DNA of 10,699 bases, from NCBI GenBank assembly GCA_035480615.1, contig DATIHO010000118.1:1-10699 (forward strand). The letters run 5' to 3'. This stretch comes from CAIPFQ01 sp035480615. GTDB taxonomy: Bacteria > Chlamydiota > Chlamydiia > Chlamydiales > SM23-39. The notes beneath the pieces were generated by a model that made no database searches, was not told the origin of the DNA, and worked only from the letters and a program-made list of their open reading frames with translations. The stretch's first letter is position 1; each line of letters begins with the position of its first letter. This document shows positions 6,731 through 10,699 of this stretch, piece by piece. Both the position numbers and the translations under genes were made by a program.

Positions 6731-6754
6731 ACCATGGTTCCCATGTTTCGGCAA
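6726..6754 (-). promoter_or_regulatory. mutS promoter with extended -10
   Basis: On the minus strand, TTGCCG (6749-6754), exactly 17 bp and TATGAT (6726-6731) form the promoter, with TGG directly before the -10 (extended -10). Transcription would start near 6719, leaving a leader of about 7 nt before the mutS ATG at 6712, which is nearly leaderless. Confidence 0.65.
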
Positions 6755-7510
6755 CGATCTCTTCCCTCTGTCTCTTTTGCCACCACGGTTTGGGAAAAAG
6801 ATTGGCGCTTTATTTTGCTCGATTCAGATTATTTGCAAAGACGTCAAATTGAAAATCATGATTTTGAATTTTCTGAAAAGATTGTAATTATCAATAATGT
6901 ATCTAACCTTTCTTCTGTATTGGATGCGGTAAGTAAAAAAATTGACGAAGGAGTTTTAACGCATTATTACCTTGCGGAAGATCTTGCTTGCGAGGTGCTT
7001 TCGTTTTTCCACTTGAAACGAACTGATTTTCGAGCGGGGCCGGATGCGGAGAATTACACTGGGGTCAATGCCGACTGGATTTATTACAATGCCTTGGGTC
7101 CGCTTTGCGCCCTTTATGCGGCGCAATCCGATTATCTTCTTTATCAAACAGGGGACGTCCGGCTGAATAAAAAGACCGATTGGATCGGAAAAACCATTGT
7201 TTACATGAAAAAACGGCCGAGATGCAAGGTAGCGAATTTGCTTTGGAACGACAGGATAGATGAGGCGCGCAAAGAATCTTATAAAAGGGGCTGGAGATTT
7301 TTTGTTGCGAAAGAAGGGTTTTCGGATCAGATGTTTTTGGTGAAGCGATCCGATTTCACACAGCCGATTTATGGGGAAATTCGGGAAGACAGCAGCCATT
7401 TTCCTCGAGGCGATGTATGGGAAAAGCGGGCATTCAGCGCGATGAAAAACCGCGGTTGGGAGCGGTTGATTTATGTTCAGGGATCTTACGTTCACGAAAA
7501 TTTTTATTGA
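6734..7510 (+). CDS. Uncharacterised protein, possibly glycosyltransferase-like
   Basis: About 258 residues from the ATG at 6734, or 255 from the ATG at 6743. The candidate promoter, with a start near 6737, favours 6743. I do not recognise a named family with certainty. There is no signal peptide or membrane helix. The pattern fits a soluble alpha/beta enzyme: an N-terminal FATTVWEKDWRFILLDSDY, a hydrophobic strand KIVIINNVSN, a segment VNADWIYYNALGPLCALYAAQSDYLLYQTGDVRL, then a conserved-looking C-terminus (AKEGFSDQMFLVKR, SSHFPRGDVWEKRAFSAM, GSYVHENF). The strand followed by TGD recalls the metal-binding region of GT-A glycosyltransferases, but a DxD motif is not clear. It is divergent from mutS with only 21-30 bp between starts. 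A functional link to mismatch repair is not implied. Confidence 0.8.
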   Translation: MVPMFRQRSLPSVSFATTVWEKDWRFILLDSDYLQRRQIENHDFEFSEKIVIINNVSNLSSVLDAVSKKIDEGVLTHYYLAEDLACEVLSFFHLKRTDFRAGPDAENYTGVNADWIYYNALGPLCALYAAQSDYLLYQTGDVRLNKKTDWIGKTIVYMKKRPRCKVANLLWNDRIDEARKESYKRGWRFFVAKEGFSDQMFLVKRSDFTQPIYGEIREDSSHFPRGDVWEKRAFSAMKNRGWERLIYVQGSYVHENFY

Positions 7511-7539
7511 AAATTGTAAGTAAATAAATATCAGAATGT

Positions 7540-7545
7540 TATAAA
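7540..7545 (+). promoter_or_regulatory. Possible -10 box for the Fic gene
   Basis: TATAAA lies just upstream of the TGCGGAGAATA boxes. No strong -35 is seen at 17 bp. If used, transcription would start inside the first box, the position expected for a repressor operator. Confidence 0.3.
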
Positions 7546-7548
7546 TCC

Positions 7549-7594
7549 ATGCGGAGAATAACCTACCTATTCTCCGCATATTTTGCGGAGAATA
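7549..7594 (+). promoter_or_regulatory. Three alternating TGCGGAGAATA boxes, probable operator
   Basis: Box 1 is ATGCGGAGAATA (7549-7560), box 2 its perfect inverse TATTCTCCGCAT (7568-7579), and box 3 TGCGGAGAATA again (7584-7594). Boxes 1/2 form a 12-bp perfect inverted repeat with a 7-bp spacer. Boxes 2/3 form an 11-bp one with a 5-bp spacer. The array lies 18-63 bp before the ATG of the Fic pseudogene. The Fic remnant's C-terminal end looks like a winged-helix DNA-binding domain, so autoregulation by the intact protein is a reasonable inference. A RNA hairpin is the alternative. Confidence 0.6.
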
Positions 7595-7611
7595 GATGTT
7601 ACAGTGGGTCT

Positions 7612-8401
7612 ATGTATAGTCATGAACTGCAGAGCTGGCCCCATTTTTTATGGGATCAGTCCTGGGTCGCCGAGCTCCTGATCCGGGTCCGTCATCAACA
7701 GGGCCGTTTAACAGGCGGGATGGAATCCATAGGATTTCATTTGCTTGAACAAACCATTTTACCAACTTTGACTCAAGACGTGGTGAAATCCAGCGAAATT
7801 GAAGGGGAAATACTCGACGCATCACAAGTTCGTTCTTCTGTCGCTCGACAACTTGGTAACCTGAATAATGGGTTTATTCAGCAGGAGATTCAAGTGCCTT
7901 CCGAGCAGATTTTTCCGTTTGGAGCCGAAGGCATGGGCGGAACGGCCCCCCTTGCCGAGGCGAAAACGGGAAAAGATGGCGGAAGGCATTGAATATCCGA
8001 TGAATCAACCCATTATTCAGGTTGGTATAGAGTATGCCGCTCTCGGAGTTTCAGATAGGCACATTGATCTCAGGCGTAGTCAAGATGATTTTGGATGCGA
8101 CTCAAAATTTTGATCCAATGGCCTCTTACTAAAGAGCGACTGTTTCGCTGGCATATGGCCCTTTTTCCAGAAGGGCAAAGTGGTTGGAAGAAAATCACCA
8201 TCGGAGCGTGGCGAAAAGGTCCCGTTTATGTAGTCTCTGGGCAAATGGGCTAAGGTAGCAAAATGTTCGCAGGATACAGCTCATCGAGACATTCTGGATC
8301 TGATCGAAAAGGGAATTCTCGTTAAAAACGCCGAAGGAGGACGGAGTTCGGGCTATTCGTTAGCGGCTGCTTCTAAACTGAGTGTTCCTGAAGACCTCTG
8401 A
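7612..8401 (+). pseudogene. Fic family protein with DUF4172 N-terminus, multiply broken
   Basis: Four pieces in order read as one Fic protein. (1) 7612-7857 encodes 82 residues (MYSHELQSWPHFLWD, QGRLTGGMESIGF, DVVKSSEIEGEILDASQVRSSVARQLG), the DUF4172 N-terminal domain carrying a SxxxEG inhibitory-type motif. (2) After a 166-bp insertion, 8027-8068 encodes IEYAALGVSDRHID. (3) After 4 extra bases, 8073-8114 encodes GVVKMILDATQNFD. (4) After another shift, 8122-8240 encodes PLTKERLFRWHMALFPEGQSG and ITIGAWRKGPVYVVSG. A deletion then joins this to 8243-8401, which encodes WAKVAKCSQDTAHRDILDLIEKG and ends GYSLAAASKLSVPEDL, the winged-helix C-terminus. The catalytic HPFxxGNGR core is missing, so it cannot AMPylate targets. 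The start at 7612 matches the family; an ATG at 7549 lies in the operator. Its 3' end overlaps the convergent Inc-like gene (8373-8401). Confidence 0.9.
7858..8023. mobile_element. 166-bp foldback (MITE-like) element inserted in the Fic gene
   Basis: The ends are perfect 17-bp inverted repeats: AACCTGAATAATGGGTT (7858-7874) and AACCCATTATTCAGGTT (8007-8023). Pairing continues with few mismatches and small gaps through most of the element (for example TGCCTTCCG in both arms), so the whole unit is a long imperfect palindrome with arms of roughly 80 bp. GGT flanks it on both sides (7855-7857 and 8024-8026), as expected for a 3-bp target duplication; TTGGT also repeats if the terminal TT is counted as target. 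Removing the element with one GGT joins RQLG to IEYAALG in frame. It encodes no transposase, so it would need help from an insertion sequence elsewhere. Confidence 0.85.
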
Positions 8402-8933
8402 TGAGCTGATCGCTACGCTGTGCATAATTCCAAGCGCTAATTGCTTTCCTTAAATTTTCCATAGAAAGTTTTATTTTATTGTTATTTGCAAATTCAATGA
8501 ATTCACTATTTTCTAATTGTTTTATGTTATTAGAATGTTCTATAATTTTACAACCGATGAGTGCTGGGGGCCAGATAGCAGAACAAGCGGTTGCTACAAT
8601 CCCTGCTAGACCTAATATTTCACCCGTTGTTTGAACCATTGCTATGAATGGGAGGAGATACATCTGTCCAAGCGCTTGGCCAAGCGAGGCGGCGGCTGGT
8701 AGGGCAGGGACGGTTGCTGCTAACATTGGCATCAAAATAAGACCAATGATTGCCGCCGCTGCTGCTACCGTCAGCATCGTCGTCGCGATAGTGGCATGCG
8801 TCCATAGTGTTTTTTTTGATTGGCACGCCTTGATCAAAGTGTTGACATCATCCGTTGAATTCACAATGCGGCCCATTCGAGCAGCTTCGGCTTCATAAAT
8901 ATTGAAATTTTTAGAAATAGATTGTACTGACAT
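8373..8933 (-). CDS. Hypothetical membrane protein, Inc-like
   Basis: The 186-residue product has no cleavable signal peptide. Residues 1-45 are polar. Residues about 46-131 are almost uninterrupted hydrophobic sequence with Ala/Gly/Pro breaks (TMLTVAAAAAIIGLILMPML near 52-71, YLLPFIAMV near 92-100, ILGLAGIVATACSAI near 106-120, PPALIGCKI to 130), giving two to four membrane segments. Residues 132-186 form a charged, probably helical tail. A long bilobed hydrophobic domain between cytosolic-type ends is the hallmark of chlamydial inclusion membrane (Inc) proteins, but such proteins share no sequence, so this is only a structural resemblance. AGGAG (8943-8947) lies 9 nt before the ATG. Its 3' end runs 29 bp into the Fic pseudogene remnant on the opposite strand, so its last residues may derive from read-through of that relic. 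Confidence 0.75.
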   Translation of the reverse strand: MSVQSISKNFNIYEAEAARMGRIVNSTDDVNTLIKACQSKKTLWTHATIATTMLTVAAAAAIIGLILMPMLAATVPALPAAASLGQALGQMYLLPFIAMVQTTGEILGLAGIVATACSAIWPPALIGCKIIEHSNNIKQLENSEFIEFANNNKIKLSMENLRKAISAWNYAQRSDQLIRGLQEHSV

Positions 8934-8968
8934 ATGGGTAATCTCCTATTTGATTTCGTTCGCCGTTT

Positions 8969-8998
8969 ATAATATGAGAAATGTAATATTGTCGTAAA
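8969..8998 (-). promoter_or_regulatory. Candidate promoter of the Inc-like gene
   Basis: On the minus strand, TTTACG (8993-8998), an 18-bp spacer and TATTAT (8969-8974) precede the ATG at 8933, with a leader of about 28 nt containing the AGGAG ribosome binding site. The match to consensus is moderate. Confidence 0.45.
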
Positions 8999-9037
8999 TA
9001 TTAAAAACTGTTTAAAATTATTAAACTACTGATTGAT

Positions 9038-9194
9038 GCCAATCGCAACAAATAACTTCATATTTGAGCGCGTCAAAGCTGCCGGAAATCGACGATCGCA
9101 AGTGGCATTGTATTTCTAATACTATGCCACTTACGATCGTCGATTTGCGGCGCTTTCACGCAGCTCAAATATGAAGTTATTTATTGCGATTGGC
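9038..9194. repeat. 157-bp long imperfect palindrome (foldback element)
   Basis: The left arm (9038-9108) and right arm (9124-9194) are inverted copies about 71 bp long around a 15-bp centre. The perfect 19-bp block AATAACTTCATATTTGAGC (9051-9069) is matched by its inverse at 9163-9181, and an inner ATCGACGATCG...AGTGGCAT block and an outer CCAATCGCAA block also pair. A few mismatches and one-base gaps remain. Size and form resemble the element in the Fic gene, but the sequence is different. It is far longer than a terminator and has no T-run, though it may stop transcription of the minus-strand gene whose stop codon (9177-9179) lies in its right arm. No target duplication is evident. Confidence 0.85.
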
Positions 9195-10433
9195 CATTCC
9201 CATTTTATATTGGGCGTCTGCATTCCCACGCTCCGCGGCCAGGTTGTAGTAGTAGAGAGCAGCTTCTAAGAGGCGAGTCGACCGTTCAGATTGATCTACC
9301 TTGCTACTGCTCTTCTCATATAATTGTCCCATCATGAACGCTGCATCGGCATGTTGTTGGTCTGCTGCCTTCTCGAACCAAAGGAATGCGTCCCTGTCTG
9401 ATTTGGTAGTTCCGCATGTTCCCTCCAAATAGGTCATCCCCACTTTATATTGGGCGCTCGCATTTCCACACTCCGCGGCAAGTTTGTAGTAGTAGAGAGC
9501 CTGCTCTGGAGATTGATCGATTCCTAGACCACCAAGTTCATAAACAATCCCCATCTTAAATGCCGCATAAGCGCAACCTTGAGCCGCCGCACGTTCAAAC
9601 CACTTTTGAGCATCCTCATTTTTCAATCCATGCATATGATGCAAGCTCCAATGAGCCATGGACAGCTCGGCGTCGGGATCGCCTTCCGAAGCATGCTTTT
9701 CCGTGTACCCCACCATTTCTGCAAGTTGATCGTCTTCCAGGAAAATGGGGTCCTCCTCAACGGTTCCGTCGCTTTTAAATGCACAAATCATATTCTTGTA
9801 ATTCGTATCACAAGAGCGTATTCCGAAAGAGGTTGTATCAGGTGCGTCAACTAAATAAGTCCTGAAGAAGTACATTGTCTGAGTCGGCGCAAAAACTGTG
9901 CGCTGGGCAACCTTGGCAATTTTTTGAGCCAGGTTTCCTTCTTTCACGTGTTGTCCTGTAGAACAAGATAAAAGAATGATCTTCGCATCCGACTCTAGAT
10001 GGCAAAAGTCTTCTTGAGTTACATTGTCTTCTTGATAGAGTGTTGCATCTGGAGAATTGAAATTGTCCTCCACCTGGCTTTTTTTGCTTATTTTTATGGA
10101 ATGAGGAGTCCCATGTCCTATGATAATTAATAGGTGAGCCTTTTGTCCCATCTCCTTTTCCACTTCCGCAAGCTTTTGATCAATATCCTTGTTTTGGTTT
10201 AGTGTCCTTATTGCTACCCTGTGGGTTGTTCCAATTTGTAGGGCCATCGATTGGATCGGATGCCAACTTAGGGGAGCGTTAGGCTCCTTTTTCACTGTAG
10301 CTGCCGCAGCATCTTCTGCTATCAAAAAAACGGCAACCGGCGCACTTTCCACATGTTTAGCATTGCTTTGCTGAAGCTCATCATCAAAATAATCAGAAAA
10401 TGGTAAGTTGGTTATTTCTCCGGATATTGACAT
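9177..10433 (-). CDS. Caspase-like (clan CD) domain fused to Sel1-like repeats
   Basis: This is a 418-residue protein. Around 98-112 a hydrophobic strand runs into a GHG motif (KAHLLIIIGHGTPHS, H107), and around 150-160 a second strand runs into SC (AKIILLSCSTG, C157). A strand-HG and strand-xC pair is the catalytic layout of clan CD peptidases (caspase, gingipain, C80 types), although the overall sequence is not a family I can name. Residues about 253-403 hold four Sel1-like repeats (units near 253-286, 287-323, 324-360, 361-403), with motifs such as AQYKVGMTYLEG and ALYYYKLAAECG, and a fifth breaks off at KMGMANRNK. Sel1 repeats form alpha-solenoids that bind proteins. No signal peptide is seen; secretion as an effector is inferred from context only. 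AAGG (10443-10446) precedes the ATG by 9 nt. The last five residues are encoded in the palindrome arm, suggesting truncation. Confidence 0.85.
   Translation of the reverse strand: MSISGEITNLPFSDYFDDELQQSNAKHVESAPVAVFLIAEDAAAATVKKEPNAPLSWHPIQSMALQIGTTHRVAIRTLNQNKDIDQKLAEVEKEMGQKAHLLIIIGHGTPHSIKISKKSQVEDNFNSPDATLYQEDNVTQEDFCHLESDAKIILLSCSTGQHVKEGNLAQKIAKVAQRTVFAPTQTMYFFRTYLVDAPDTTSFGIRSCDTNYKNMICAFKSDGTVEEDPIFLEDDQLAEMVGYTEKHASEGDPDAELSMAHWSLHHMHGLKNEDAQKWFERAAAQGCAYAAFKMGIVYELGGLGIDQSPEQALYYYKLAAECGNASAQYKVGMTYLEGTCGTTKSDRDAFLWFEKAADQQHADAAFMMGQLYEKSSSKVDQSERSTRLLEAALYYYNLAAERGNADAQYKMGMANRNK
9195..9506 (-). repeat. Duplicated Sel1-repeat coding block (240-bp offset)
   Basis: Positions 9195-9266 and 9435-9506 are about 80% alike by eye, including TTTATATTGGGCG, CTCCGCGG and GTAGTAGTAGAGAGC in both. 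The offset of 240 bp equals 80 codons, or two Sel1 units, so the array seems to have grown by doubling a two-repeat block. Confidence 0.75.
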
Positions 10434-10465
10434 GTATTAATACCTTATATTAAATTTTTTATATA

Positions 10466-10486
10466 ATTATATTGTATTATATTATA
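10466..10486 (-). promoter_or_regulatory. AT-rich promoter region with three TATAAT boxes
   Basis: On the minus strand, TATAAT occurs at 10466-10471, 10476-10481 and 10481-10486 in an almost pure A/T stretch upstream of the caspase-like/Sel1 gene. None has a good -35 at 17 bp, so which box is used, if any, is unclear. Confidence 0.35.
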
Positions 10487-10514
10487 TCATTAATTAAAAT
10501 AAAAAATTTAATTT

Positions 10515-10555
10515 CGGGATAAAAAATGTTCCGACTCTTATCCCGATAATCGGAA
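10515..10555 (-). other. Interlocked inverted repeats, pseudoknot or weak terminator
   Basis: CGGGATAA (10515-10522) pairs with TTATCCCG (10538-10545). TTCCGA (10529-10534), inside that loop, pairs with TCGGAA (10550-10555). The crossing arrangement fits an H-type pseudoknot, or two alternative hairpins. It lies 7 nt past the stop of the 10562-10699 gene and before the next minus-strand gene, so termination is possible, but the T-rich run comes only about 10 nt after the stem. Confidence 0.4.
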
Positions 10556-10561
10556 TCAATT

Positions 10562-10699
10562 TTATTGCGCTGCCATGTCGCCGCTTTGGGTCGCCTTCAC
10601 TTCAGCAAGAAGCAGCATGGCTTGTTCATGCTTTTGGTCAGCTGCTTTTATGAGCCACGCTTCAGCGTTCTGCTTTGATGGAAACAGTCCCCATTTCCC
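10562..10699 (-). CDS. C-terminus of a probable Sel1-repeat protein (5' end outside window)
   Basis: A minus-strand frame enters from the right edge and ends at TAA (10562-10564), giving the last 45 residues: GKWGLFPSKQNAEAWLIKAADQ and KHEQAMLLLAEVKATQSGDMAAQ. The AEAWLIKAADQKHEQAMLLLAEV segment fits the second helix of one Sel1-like unit and the first of the next, and resembles FLWFEKAADQQHADAAFMMG in the downstream gene. It is probably a paralogue of that gene or of its repeat half; whether it also carries a caspase-like domain cannot be seen. Confidence 0.65.
   Translation of the reverse strand, partial: GKWGLFPSKQNAEAWLIKAADQKHEQAMLLLAEVKATQSGDMAAQ

Noticed and set aside
6713..6754. Upstream in-frame mutS starts (ATG at 6730, TTG at 6754)
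   Set aside because: The added residues are not MutS-like and both lie upstream of the transcription start predicted from the TTGCCG-17-TATGAT promoter.
6956..7579. Long minus-strand open frame opposite the 6734-7510 gene
   Set aside because: It is antisense to a better-supported gene with coherent domain-like sequence; no promoter or ribosome binding site is seen and the composition is odd.
7549..7611. Earlier ATG at 7549 as the start of the Fic protein
   Set aside because: It lies within the inverted-repeat boxes and the added residues (RRITYLFSAYFAENR) do not resemble the family N-terminus, which begins at MYSHELQSWPHF.
7858..7992. C-terminal extension NLNNGFIQQEIQ... of the Fic N-terminal frame as a genuine domain
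   Set aside because: It is translation into the inserted palindrome and ends at a chance stop.
9038..9194. Palindrome as a simple intrinsic terminator
   Set aside because: Arms of about 71 bp are far longer than needed and no T-run follows on either strand.

Overview
The window looks like a chromosomal segment from a member of the Chlamydiota, most likely an environmental 'Chlamydia-like' lineage (Waddlia/Parachlamydia type; the genus is a guess). Three things support this: an Hc1-type histone-like protein (hctA) directly followed by an rRNA uridine methyltransferase and yajC, an order that I recall is shared with Chlamydia trachomatis; a MOMP-like porin with the chlamydial GNPAEPSL N-terminus; and a set of probable host-interaction genes (Inc-like membrane protein, Sel1-repeat proteins, zinc-finger protein with a nuclear-localisation-like patch).

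Layout. Positions 1-149 hold the 3' part of a 5S rRNA gene and its terminator, the end of an rRNA operon. Positions 148-1011 (minus) hold a zinc-finger/NLS-like gene that appears frameshifted, with a good promoter in front of its upstream fragment. Positions 1052-1949 (minus) hold a MOMP-like porin and its promoter, divergent from the plus-strand cluster hctA, rlmD, yajC (2013-4141). mutS (minus, 4151-6712) converges on yajC and is divergent from an uncharacterised, possibly glycosyltransferase-like gene (6734-7510). The two share a very short bidirectional promoter with overlapping -10 boxes.

From about 7540 the window turns into a decaying, effector-rich region. A Fic/DUF4172 gene is a clear pseudogene: it has a 166-bp palindromic insertion flanked by a GGT duplication, two small frameshifts, and a deletion that removes the catalytic core. 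Three alternating copies of a TGCGGAGAATA box upstream look like its old operator. An Inc-like hydrophobic protein (8373-8933, minus) overlaps its 3' end. A second long palindrome (9038-9194) overlaps the 3' end of a large minus-strand gene that joins a caspase-like (clan CD) Cys/His domain to Sel1-like repeats. The window ends in the C-terminus of another probable Sel1-type protein.

The first two thirds is mostly housekeeping (rRNA, nucleoid compaction, rRNA modification, Sec translocation, mismatch repair). The last third and the 5S-adjacent gene are accessory. The observations most worth following are the two foldback elements, the caspase-like/Sel1 protein, the frameshifted zinc-finger gene and the shared mutS promoter. 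All functional calls come from reading motifs by eye, without database searches.
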